Origin: G963663365 sp963663365
GTDB taxonomy: Bacteria; Hinthialibacterota; Hinthialibacteria; Hinthialibacterales; G963663365
Length of the DNA stretch: 64,000 nucleotides
Assembly (NCBI GenBank): GCA_963663365.2
Contig: CAXXIH010000008.1
Coordinates: 372,001-436,000, forward strand
Direction of reading: 5' to 3'
Under the pieces are notes generated by a model. The model was not told the origin of the DNA, did no database searches, and saw only the letters and a program-made list of their open reading frames with translations. Below, piece by piece: positions 35,518 through 43,519 of this stretch (its first letter is position 1; each line of letters opens with the position of its first letter). The translations under genes and the position numbers were made by a program.

Positions 35518-35547
35518 ACGATTAAGAATCACAACATAAGAGTTTTA

Positions 35548-35605
35548 AGAAGGCTCGCGGTCCGTCACTTGTTTGAGGCAGCCCCGGGCCTTTTTGCATT
35601 CAAGG
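35548..35605 (+). promoter_or_regulatory. Stem-loop leader motif, copy B
   Basis: Related to the leader at 30983: AAGGCTCG pairs with CGGGCCTT, with the shared blocks GGTCCGTC, TTTGAGGC, GGGCCTTTTTGC and TTCAAGG. The T5 run and TTCAAGG keep the same spacing in both copies. The ATG of the second VWA gene follows 11 bases later. Conservation of loop bases as well as stem bases argues for more than a simple terminator. Confidence 0.55.
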
Positions 35606-35616
35606 AGGTCAAACTC

Positions 35617-36912
35617 ATGAAGATCACACTGGAAACCGTACGCCAGATTCTGCGCGAAGCCTTGGGCTTCGACAGTTTCACAGCCGGCTTTATCAGCAGC
35701 GTCGAAGCCGGTCCAACGCACCCCACGGCAGGGATCACCAAGGAAGGGCGGCTCTGTTATAACCCGGCCTTCGTTCAAGAGTACGTCACCTGCGGAGAGG
35801 ATTTGTTCAGCCTCGTCTTTCACGAACTGCTGCATCCTCTATTCGGCCATTTCGTGTACCGGGGCGGTTTGCTCGAAAATATCGCCGCCGACGCCATCAT
35901 CAACGCGGCCATCAGCACTCTCTACACCAAAGCATCGCGCGGGGGAGCGCTTTTCAAAAAGACGCACAGTCCCAAGGGATTGGACGGCATCATGCGCCCT
36001 TACAGCCAAATGACCGCCAGCCGTTACGAGCGAGTCTACAACCGGCTCTACAACAGCGTGTTTCGCTACAACGAAACAATGACCACCGGCGAGCTGATCC
36101 AATCGCTGCGTATCCTGGTCGATCTGGAAAAGGCGCCCTCCGTGCTCCTCTTGGGAACGCACGGCGGGGGCCGTGGAACATCCGAAACGGCGCCGCTGCC
36201 ATGCGATGTGCTGTCTGGGATCGCCGAAGACATCCAGCGCAGCATACGCAACCTGCCCGGGAGACAAGCCGGGTACAGCCAAGACCTGTTGGATATGTTC
36301 TTGGAGGCGCTGCGCACCCATTTATCCATCCGCCGGGCGTTGCTGCAGAACTTCGCCACCAAGCGCAAAGTGGACCGCTTCAAACAGCGATACCAAATCC
36401 GGCGTATCGCCACCTCGCCGGTTCCGATCCACCCCTCCAAACGCGACATGGTGTTGATCGCCGCCGGGATCTATCCCTGCCACTTTCACAACCAGCTTCA
36501 ACGATCCCGTATCAAACGCCGGGGACTGGCCATCTATCTGGATGTATCCGGCAGTGTGGATACGTATCTGCCCAAAATCCTGGGCGTCCTCAAAAACCTG
36601 GAGAACGAAATCACCAGCGTTTTGTTGTTCAGCAACAAGGTCGTGGAGATTCCTTTCTCCACCCTGCTTCAGGGAAAAATCCGCACCACCTACGGAACCG
36701 ATTTCAACTGTATCGCTGAATCGATCCTGGAACGCGGCTACGACAAAGCGGTGATCGTTACCGACGGCTGCGCCAGCATGAAAGAGGAGCTGAGCGAGCG
36801 CTTGAAACAGCGCGGGCTCTGCACCCTCACCATTTTGTTCGACAGAGCCGAATCCTGCAAAGACTTCGCCGCCTTCGGCGATGTCGTCTTCCTGGACGAA
36901 ATCTGCCGCTGA
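35617..36912 (+). CDS. DUF2201-like protein: HExxH metallopeptidase motif plus VWA-like domain
   Basis: The ATG at 35617 follows AAGGAGGTC and gives 431 residues; the longer frame from 35569 would begin inside the leader hairpin. HELLH (69-73) followed by ADAIINAAIS fits the putative metallopeptidase domain of DUF2201 proteins. The C-terminal part has a VWA fold with MIDAS-like YLDVSGSVD (about 307) and VIVTDGCAS. DUF2201 proteins are usually encoded next to a MoxR ATPase, as here two genes downstream. It is the second HExxH-VWA protein of the cluster and unrelated in detail to the CobT-like one. Probably the partner of the ATPase at 37211. Confidence 0.75.
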   Translation: MKITLETVRQILREALGFDSFTAGFISSVEAGPTHPTAGITKEGRLCYNPAFVQEYVTCGEDLFSLVFHELLHPLFGHFVYRGGLLENIAADAIINAAISTLYTKASRGGALFKKTHSPKGLDGIMRPYSQMTASRYERVYNRLYNSVFRYNETMTTGELIQSLRILVDLEKAPSVLLLGTHGGGRGTSETAPLPCDVLSGIAEDIQRSIRNLPGRQAGYSQDLLDMFLEALRTHLSIRRALLQNFATKRKVDRFKQRYQIRRIATSPVPIHPSKRDMVLIAAGIYPCHFHNQLQRSRIKRRGLAIYLDVSGSVDTYLPKILGVLKNLENEITSVLLFSNKVVEIPFSTLLQGKIRTTYGTDFNCIAESILERGYDKAVIVTDGCASMKEELSERLKQRGLCTLTILFDRAESCKDFAAFGDVVFLDEICR

Positions 36913-36923
36913 GGAGAACCATC

Positions 36924-37118
36924 ATGCACCTGCACATCACTGTAGAGACCCATCAAGGCGTTATCCACGACGTCCAAGCGTTCCGGAATCCCGAATCGGC
37001 CACCCGAGCCGAAGAACAGTGGCTCGAGGAGTTGGGCATCGAGGATGAAGCGGAGCGTGAAACCAAAGCCATGAATGGAACCGAGTTCCGCACCTTCGTT
37101 TGCGAACTCGAACCGTAA
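36924..37118 (+). CDS. Small acidic hypothetical protein
   Basis: A 64-residue protein starting 11 bases after the DUF2201-like gene behind GAGGAGAACC. It begins with an amphipathic strand (MHLHITVETHQGVIHDVQAF) and then a glutamate-rich helix (EEQWLEELGIEDEAERE). No known family. Conservation of the ribosome binding site and tight spacing support it as real. It ends before a strong terminator hairpin, so it closes the first transcription unit of the cluster. Confidence 0.6.
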   Translation: MHLHITVETHQGVIHDVQAFRNPESATRAEEQWLEELGIEDEAERETKAMNGTEFRTFVCELEP

Positions 37119-37147
37119 AAGAATCCACCATATATCCATCGCAGACT

Positions 37148-37181
37148 GGGGATGTCCCGCACGCCGGGGCGTCCCCTTTTT
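37148..37181 (+). terminator. Rho-independent terminator
   Basis: GGGGATGTCCC (37148) pairs with GGGGCGTCCCC (to 37176) as an 11-bp stem with two G-U pairs around GCACGCC, followed by TTTTT. It sits 30 bases after the small acidic gene and 30 bases before the second MoxR gene, so it either ends the upstream unit or acts as an attenuator for the ATPase gene. Confidence 0.75.
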
Positions 37182-37210
37182 CTTTGAATCAAGAAAAGGA
37201 GAAAACAATC

Positions 37211-38680
37211 ATGATTTTAGAATCACTCGGCATCTTCGGATGGAAAGAACAAGACGAAAACCTGGTGATGGCCTCGCTGCTGACCGGCGATCCCTTACTG
37301 CTGATCGGAAACCACGGCTGCGCCAAAACCCTGGTCGCCAACAAAACGGCGGAAGCGTTGAACAAGAAGGCCCTGGTCTACGATGCCTCCAAAGCCATGT
37401 TCGAAGACGTTTTAGGCTATCCCAACGTCGAAAAGCTCAAGAAGGGCCTTGTGGAGTATATCCCCAGTCCGGTCACCATCTGGGACAAGGAACTGGTCGT
37501 CATCGACGAGCTGAACCGGGCCATTCCCGAGCTCCAATCGTTATGTTGGAGATCATCCGCAGCCGCACAATCATGGGTTTTGAAACCCAGGTCAAATGGG
37601 TCTGGGCGGCCATGAATCCCATGAGCTATGCCGCTACCGAATCCCTTGACGAAGCCCTCGCAGGACGGTTTGCCATCTTCCTCTACCCCCCGGGATGTGC
37701 TCCAGATGAGCGAGGAAGACCGCATCCGGGTCCTGACCCACATGAACGGAGACGACGCCCCCAGCCTGGAACAATGGGCGCCCAAGGTTCCCGGCAAGAC
37801 GGTCACCGCTACCGATATACGGGCCGCCGGCAACGGCCTCCAGAAAGCCCTATTCGTGGCCGCCAAGCGCTTTTTCGGCCTCCGCCTGGAGCTCCTTACC
37901 CTTTCCCAATTTCTGGCCAAATACGCCGATTTGCTCCTGCGCGAGACTAAAGGTGAAATCGCCCTGGATGGCCGCCGCTTAGGCTTCATCTACCGTAACA
38001 TCTTGGCTAACCGGGCCGTGGAACTGGCCAAGCAGGAGCTTTGGGGAAACCAGCCGCTGCCCTTTGCAGAATCGGCCCGCTACGTCCTCGAATCCAGCAT
38101 CCCTATCGGCCTTAACGATGAATCTGTTAATCGCGAGGAAGCCGTACACAAGCTCGAAATCTGCTTCGACCTCTTGGCCCAATACTTCGAAGAAGGCTCC
38201 GAAATCGACACCGTCAACCGGGTCTATGAACTTTTCACGATCGACGATCCCATGCGCAAAGCCGAAATCCTGCTCACCGGTAATATCGGCGCGTTGGCCT
38301 CCACCAAAGCCTGGAAGGATCTAATCGACGGCGAAGCGGATATCACCCTTCTGGCCTACACCGCCCTGCAGGTCGAAACCCACCGGCCCGGTTCTGTACC
38401 GCCCGAACTGCTTAAAAGCCTCAGCGATAAGATCGCAGGCAAACAGTTTTCCACCGAGTCTATCCCCGATCTGGAGGGCGGCGCCATCGAATACCTCGAT
38501 GAGATCGAAGCCCTCCTGGATCAATCCTCCGACTTGGCTCAGCTCGCCGCCTTCCACCATGTGCGGCGACTGGTCGCGCGTGAACACATCCGGCCCCAAG
38601 ACATCGAAAACACCCGAGAACGCATCGGGCAGGATGTCCAAACTTTCAAGACTTTGATCGAAGGCGCCCGCGCCGCATGA
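37211..38680 (+). pseudogene. Second MoxR-type AAA+ ATPase, read through two compensating frameshifts
   Basis: The ATG at 37211 follows AAAAGGAGAAAA. Frame one encodes Walker A GNHGCAKT (33-40) and Walker B LVVIDELNRA (about 97), up to IPELQS near 37540. The natural continuation MLEIIRSRTIMGFETQ, then WAAMNPMSYAATESLDEALA, lies in another frame (about 37542-37688). At a run of six C (37687-37692) the original frame resumes with PRDVLQMSEEDR and continues to 38680 through a helical lid and C-terminal region. One base missing near 37540 and one extra C would restore a single protein of about 489 residues. This is either sequencing error or recent inactivation. Probable partner of the DUF2201-like protein. 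Confidence 0.7.
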
Positions 38681-38693
38681 AGGAGGTGACATC

Positions 38694-40070
38694 ATGAAAA
38701 CCGTTCGACTTTGGTTGGAGCCGGACTTCGAGATTCCGCGCTTCCAACGCCTCAAATCTGAGATCGTTAAGATTCCGCTGGCCGATGTCTTTCAAAAGGG
38801 GATTCATCCCTGGGCATGCGGCGGTTACTCCGAGTCGCTGGCAGAGAAGATCGTCGATATTTTCAATGAAGACATTCTGAAATTGCCTGACATCAAACCG
38901 CTCGGGCACTGCGCGGACATCAGCCACTTGCTCTACGCATACTACGATTCACGAGACTCGTATCTGGAATCGCTGCTGGAAAAAATTTCAGAAACCATCT
39001 ATTTCGTGGATCAACTGACATTTGAAGAACTCGTGGCCTTGGCCAAAGAACGGCTTCGCGAAACCTGGGAGAGCAGCATTGTCCTTCAGCTGCTCAAAAG
39101 GGTCTGCCACGACTTCAACGAAATGCGCTCCTTTCTGAAACGCGCAGACAAGAACTTCAAAATCTCCTGCTATGCCGACATTGAAGCCGCCAATCTTGCT
39201 GAAATCCTCAACGTCGAGGATTTCGAGAGCCACGAACAGGCGCTCATCGCCGAGGGGCTGCAACGGCCCAACTTTCGAACCACACAGTTCATCAAGTGCA
39301 TAACCGATGAGCACGGTTGCCTAAAAGCCACGGATCGCATCCGCGACTTCGAACTGACCGCAAACATCAAAATCGACGATGACTTCGAAAAACTGGTCTA
39401 CAACGGTCAGGCCGAGGGGGATTGTGTAGTTCTTCAGCCAGGATTGAACCGCTGCCCCGTCAAACGTGCGAAAGCCCGGGAAATCGCTGCTGAGTGGAGA
39501 ACCGACGACGCGAAATACTGCTTCACCACAAGCATCGAACAACTGGGTCGCATGCTTGAGAGCGATTCGTTCACGATTGAGTTCCCAACACTGGACTACA
39601 AGAGATCCCGAGATAGCCAAACCTCCAAGGCTGCAATCGAAGAGAAGCGCATCCGGATATTCAGCATCGGCACATACCTAACCGAAGACGACTCCGGGGA
39701 CCGCATCAAAAAAGTCCTCCGTGATCACAACGTAAGCATGACCGGCCGCAAAGACCAGCTGCTCGAAAAACTGGCCCAACTGGCAGTACAGATATATCAA
39801 GATTATCTCCCAAAGTTGGACGACCACTTTCGACAAAACCGGTTCATCAACATCGAAGAAAAAAGGAACGGCATCGGCCGGTTGTTCCCGGTTCTTAAAG
39901 ACCTGGATATCGGGCAACTGATCCTGGCCATGTACATCCTCAAACACCTGCGCGGCAATGCGATTCTCGAAGCCACGCACGAAAACAACACCTACGATCT
40001 GATTGACTTGGCTCGGTCAATCGTCAAACGCGACGTAGCACCGGAAGGCTGCTTCATGCGAGTGCAGTGA
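38694..40070 (+). CDS. Hypothetical protein with a SAP-like DNA-binding motif
   Basis: A 458-residue protein, the last of the cluster, with ribosome binding site GAAGGAGGTGA. Residues 1-330 are mixed helical/strand without a known signature. Residues about 336-365 (KKVLRDHNVSMTGRKDQLLE) fit a SAP motif: two helices around a T/S-G-x-K turn, usually a DNA-binding element. A helical tail follows. Its position beside the ATPase suggests it helps place the complex on DNA, but this is inference. Confidence 0.6.
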   Translation: MKTVRLWLEPDFEIPRFQRLKSEIVKIPLADVFQKGIHPWACGGYSESLAEKIVDIFNEDILKLPDIKPLGHCADISHLLYAYYDSRDSYLESLLEKISETIYFVDQLTFEELVALAKERLRETWESSIVLQLLKRVCHDFNEMRSFLKRADKNFKISCYADIEAANLAEILNVEDFESHEQALIAEGLQRPNFRTTQFIKCITDEHGCLKATDRIRDFELTANIKIDDDFEKLVYNGQAEGDCVVLQPGLNRCPVKRAKAREIAAEWRTDDAKYCFTTSIEQLGRMLESDSFTIEFPTLDYKRSRDSQTSKAAIEEKRIRIFSIGTYLTEDDSGDRIKKVLRDHNVSMTGRKDQLLEKLAQLAVQIYQDYLPKLDDHFRQNRFINIEEKRNGIGRLFPVLKDLDIGQLILAMYILKHLRGNAILEATHENNTYDLIDLARSIVKRDVAPEGCFMRVQ

Positions 40071-40082
40071 AAAAGAGTTCTG

Positions 40083-40110
40083 GGCGCCCCGGCAACAACG
40101 CTGGGGCGCC
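40083..40110 (+). terminator. Hairpin after the AAA+/VWA cluster
   Basis: GGCGCCCCGGC pairs with GCTGGGGCGCC (11 bp with one G-U pair) around AACAAC, 13 bases after the stop of the SAP-like gene. There is no good T-run, so termination may be weak or factor-aided. Confidence 0.55.
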
Positions 40111-40370
40111 TAATGATCTAATTTGTAGCTTTCAACATAAAAATTCTCAGGTGCCATACGCAACACATTTTTGTTATACCATTCATCTCGATTTGAAAAA
40201 TACTGCTCAATTTCATTCCACCCCAAATCACCTCACTTCACGCCCGAATAGGAATCTGATAAATTCAAACATTTGTTAAACAAAAGGGCTTTATCTGACC
40301 AGGGCCGTACTTTTAGTTCGGAAACACCTTAATTATCATTCAAGTAAATAAGGAGGGTGAAATAGTCTCA

Positions 40371-40496
40371 ATGAAAGATATATCGCGGGTAACAACAGGT
40401 TACTTCCAGCGCTTAGCATGCGCAGTGACTTCTAAATACAACACCTCCGTGTTTTTCTCCTGCCCCTCAGCAAGCCGATATCTTTTATCTGTATAA
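40371..40496 (+). CDS. Possible small leader reading frame upstream of cas3
   Basis: A 41-residue frame starting MKDISRVTTGYFQRLAC and ending 11 bases before cas3. AAGGAGG lies 14 bases upstream, an unusually long spacing. No homology recognised. It could be a leader peptide or chance. Confidence 0.2.
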   Translation: MKDISRVTTGYFQRLACAVTSKYNTSVFFSCPSASRYLLSV

Positions 40497-40507
40497 GGGG
40501 AAGCTAG

Positions 40508-42793
40508 ATGACCTACTACGCGCATTCCGATCCCAATCAGCCGGGTAAATTGCCAAATGAAGATGGCGCACGATGGCAACCCCTGCACCGACACCTATTA
40601 CGTGTCGCTTGGCTTTCTCGCAGGTTTGCCTGCAATGCCCGGCGTAACGATGGCCATTTTGCTGAGACCGCAAAATGGGCCGGTCTGTTACATGATTTCG
40701 GCAAATATCAGGATGAATTCCAACAAATGCTGTTCGCCTCTGCTCGCGGAGAGACATCAAGTCGCGTTCTCCATTCTGTCTATGGCGCGGCCCATGCCTT
40801 GGAAGCAAAACACTACGACATCGCCCTATCCGTGCTCGGACATCACGCCGGTCTCCATGCAGCCACCGAACTTAAAGGTAAGGTTTCAGAGGCCCATAGA
40901 AAAATAGCGAAAGAACTTCTTGAGGAAATTTTCCCCGATGCAAATTCACGGAGAGATTCACTTGCCTCGCTTGAATCCTATTCATCTCAATCCGGCGCTC
41001 CAAATTCACTGCTGGACGTCCGGGTTCGTATGCTCTTCAGCTGCCTGATCGATGCCGATCGATGGGACACAGCACGGCTCTCAGGCAATCAACCGCCGTT
41101 ATTCCGTCCCTTGAACGCTCAAGAGAAACTCAGCCGCTTGCTGAACCATATTCAAGCGATTGCCTCACAGCAACCATCGGGAATTCTAAAGGACCTCCGA
41201 ACGGAGCTCCTGAATACGTGCCTGGATCGAGCCTCGATTCCCGAGCGGCTTCTATCTTTGGCGGTTCCCACCGGCGGCGGCAAAACCTTGGCATCTTTGG
41301 CTTTTGCTCTTCAACGCGCCTGCCAACGACCGGATGAAGTAGATAGAATTATCGTTGTGATTCCGTTTCTTTCTATCATCGAACAAACCGTACAGGCCTA
41401 TAAGTCGGCGCTTGGCGATGAAGACATCTTGGAACACCATTCGGCGATTGCGGACTCGGCTCAAGTGGACGAGGGCTCCCAAGAAGACATAGCCAATCCC
41501 GTTTCGCGGTCGCTGAAGTTGGCCGTTGAGAATTGGGATGCGCCCATTGTAGTAACTACATCAGTCCGTTTTTTTGAAAGTCTCTATTCCAATAGGCCTT
41601 CCGATCTTCGACGCATTCACAACATCGCGCGGTCGGTTGTGATCCTGGATGAAGTTCAAACGCTTCCGCGATGCTTTCTGCGCACTTTTCTATCATTCAT
41701 GAAAGGATTGGCCGATGAGTGGCATACAACCTTTCTTTTTTGTACGGCCACACAACCGGCGTTTGAACAAACCGGCACAAGTGAAGATGAGGCAAATCGC
41801 TGGCCGAAAGGTACAATTCAACCGCTTCTTCCGGAAGAACTTCAAAGCCGCCTCTATGCCAATCTCCAACGTGTGCGTGAACCGGAATGGCCTAAGGATG
41901 GACAAACAATCGCATGGGAAGTAGTGGCCGAAAGGCTGGCTCAATATCCCCGCGTTCTTTGTATCGTCAATAAAAAGAAGCACGCCAAACATCTTTACGA
42001 AATAGTAAAAGCGCTACTCGGCCCAAAGCAGATTCCGGCCAACAACCTCTTTCACCTTTCAACACGGATGTGTGCGGAACACCGCTTGAGCCAAATCAAT
42101 GAAATCAAAAAAAACTTATCATCGGGCGACCAACCTTGCTTTGTAATTAGTACGCAGCTTGTCGAGGCAGGCGTCGATCTGGATTTTCCCGTTGTTTTCC
42201 GCGCCTTGGCTCCGCTGGATTCCATTGTGCAAGCAGCCGGACGGTGTGATCGAGAGGGACAATTAACCGAGAAACTCAAAAAGCCTGCGGGTGAATTTCA
42301 CATTTTTTTGCCGGAAGACAACGGATACATTTATCGCGAAGCGCTGGATGTCACTCGATCCATGATCGAACGCGGCAATGTTTCGATTCATAATGCCGCC
42401 CATATTCATACTTATTTCAATGAATTATATGCAGGTGAATTAGATACGGAAGACATTGAACCACTACGATACAACCTTAATTTTCCCGAAGTAGCAAAAC
42501 GTCTCAACATGATCGATAACCTAACACATTCGGTCTTAATTCCATATAACGATAAAGGAAAGGAAATTATACACCAAATACTATCACAACACTCCATCGA
42601 CCGGAGCCTGTTACGCAGGGCGCAACGGTATCAGGTGGGACTCTATGATTACGAATTCAAAAGTGCGAAAGAGGAGGGATCAATCTATGAAATAGTATCA
42701 GAATCGAATTTATGGGCATGTCATGAAGACTGTTATTCAGCCGAGTTGGGATTGGAAATTCGGCCTCCCAACCCGGAAGCATTTATTGTGTAA
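40508..42793 (+). CDS. cas3: CRISPR-associated nuclease/helicase Cas3 (type I-C)
   Basis: A 761-residue Cas3 with an N-terminal HD nuclease domain (LLHDFGK, His62-Asp63; LGHHAGLH) and an SF2 helicase part: Walker A PTGGGKT (about 254), DEVQ box ILDEVQTLPR (about 380), SAT-like FCTATQPAF and motif VI QAAGRCDREG. Cas3 is recruited by the target-bound Cascade complex and unwinds and degrades the target DNA processively, using Mg/Mn in the HD site and ATP in the helicase. It is the first gene of the operon, as usual for type I-C. All catalytic motifs are intact. The next gene starts 18 bases later. Confidence 0.95.
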   Translation: MTYYAHSDPNQPGKLPNEDGARWQPLHRHLLRVAWLSRRFACNARRNDGHFAETAKWAGLLHDFGKYQDEFQQMLFASARGETSSRVLHSVYGAAHALEAKHYDIALSVLGHHAGLHAATELKGKVSEAHRKIAKELLEEIFPDANSRRDSLASLESYSSQSGAPNSLLDVRVRMLFSCLIDADRWDTARLSGNQPPLFRPLNAQEKLSRLLNHIQAIASQQPSGILKDLRTELLNTCLDRASIPERLLSLAVPTGGGKTLASLAFALQRACQRPDEVDRIIVVIPFLSIIEQTVQAYKSALGDEDILEHHSAIADSAQVDEGSQEDIANPVSRSLKLAVENWDAPIVVTTSVRFFESLYSNRPSDLRRIHNIARSVVILDEVQTLPRCFLRTFLSFMKGLADEWHTTFLFCTATQPAFEQTGTSEDEANRWPKGTIQPLLPEELQSRLYANLQRVREPEWPKDGQTIAWEVVAERLAQYPRVLCIVNKKKHAKHLYEIVKALLGPKQIPANNLFHLSTRMCAEHRLSQINEIKKNLSSGDQPCFVISTQLVEAGVDLDFPVVFRALAPLDSIVQAAGRCDREGQLTEKLKKPAGEFHIFLPEDNGYIYREALDVTRSMIERGNVSIHNAAHIHTYFNELYAGELDTEDIEPLRYNLNFPEVAKRLNMIDNLTHSVLIPYNDKGKEIIHQILSQHSIDRSLLRRAQRYQVGLYDYEFKSAKEEGSIYEIVSESNLWACHEDCYSAELGLEIRPPNPEAFIV

Positions 42794-42811
42794 CAAGAAA
42801 GGAGGATAAAA

Positions 42812-43519
42812 ATGAATGACTCATCTGTCAGAGTTAAAGTATCCGGCGATTTCGCCTGCTTTAGCCGCCCGGAGATGAAAGTAGAACGTGTCTCTTATGA
42901 AGTAATGACTCCTTCGGCTGCGCGCGGGATTTTGGATGCAATACTCTGGAAACCGCAAATCCGTTGGCACATTCTAAAGATCAGCGTGCTGAAACCCATT
43001 CTATTCCATGCTCTGAAACGTAACGAGGTTCAGAGCAAGATTTCCCCTAAAAATGTCTCTTCATGGATCGTGAATCCCGGCGGCTATGTTCCTCAAGAAT
43101 CCGGAGCCGGTTCCGGCGATGCGACGCCTCGCAACACGCTGGCGTTACGCGATGTCGAGTATGTGATTGAAGCCTCGCCAATCGTCTACAGCACATCGAA
43201 TGACGATACACCCCGGAAATACATTGAGATGTTCAACCGGCGTGTAAAAAAAGGCCAATGTTTTCACCGGCCCTGTTTCGGCTGCCGCGAATTCGCGGCT
43301 GATTTCGAACCCGCCGGCGATACGGCACAGCCAATCGACGATTCGCGTGACCTGGGAATCATGCTCTACGACATCGTCTTCCGCGAAAACGCATCAAAGA
43401 ACCGTTCGCTCTTTTTTAAGGCACAGCTAGATCGTGGTGTTCTGCACACGGACGCTCATCGTGTCTTCGATGAAGAATCCATTCAAAAGGAGGTGCTCGC
43501 ATGCTCGTACAAGCACTAG
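42812..43519 (+). CDS. cas5c: Cas5c (Cas5d), crRNA-processing endoribonuclease of type I-C
   Basis: A 235-residue protein behind GAAAGGAGG. It has the Cas5 ferredoxin-like start (VKVSGDFACFSRPEMKVERV), VSYEVMTPSAARGILDAI with the tyrosine of the active region, and GQCFHRPCFGCREF with the catalytic histidine region of type I-C Cas5. In I-C systems Cas5 replaces Cas6: it cuts the repeat transcript and stays on the 5' handle of the crRNA in Cascade. It overlaps cas8c by 19 bases. Confidence 0.93.
   Translation: MNDSSVRVKVSGDFACFSRPEMKVERVSYEVMTPSAARGILDAILWKPQIRWHILKISVLKPILFHALKRNEVQSKISPKNVSSWIVNPGGYVPQESGAGSGDATPRNTLALRDVEYVIEASPIVYSTSNDDTPRKYIEMFNRRVKKGQCFHRPCFGCREFAADFEPAGDTAQPIDDSRDLGIMLYDIVFRENASKNRSLFFKAQLDRGVLHTDAHRVFDEESIQKEVLACSYKH

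Larger units (their letters stand above)
40071..40507. promoter_or_regulatory. Intergenic region before the cas operon
   Basis: This 437-base stretch begins with a strong hairpin (40083-40110) and becomes AT-rich (40140-40340), the best place for the cas promoter. It ends with AAGGGGAAGC before cas3. A 41-codon frame (ATG 40371 to TAA 40496) lies inside with AAGGAGG 14 bases ahead of its ATG, too far for efficient use. I see no other gene. Confidence 0.5.
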
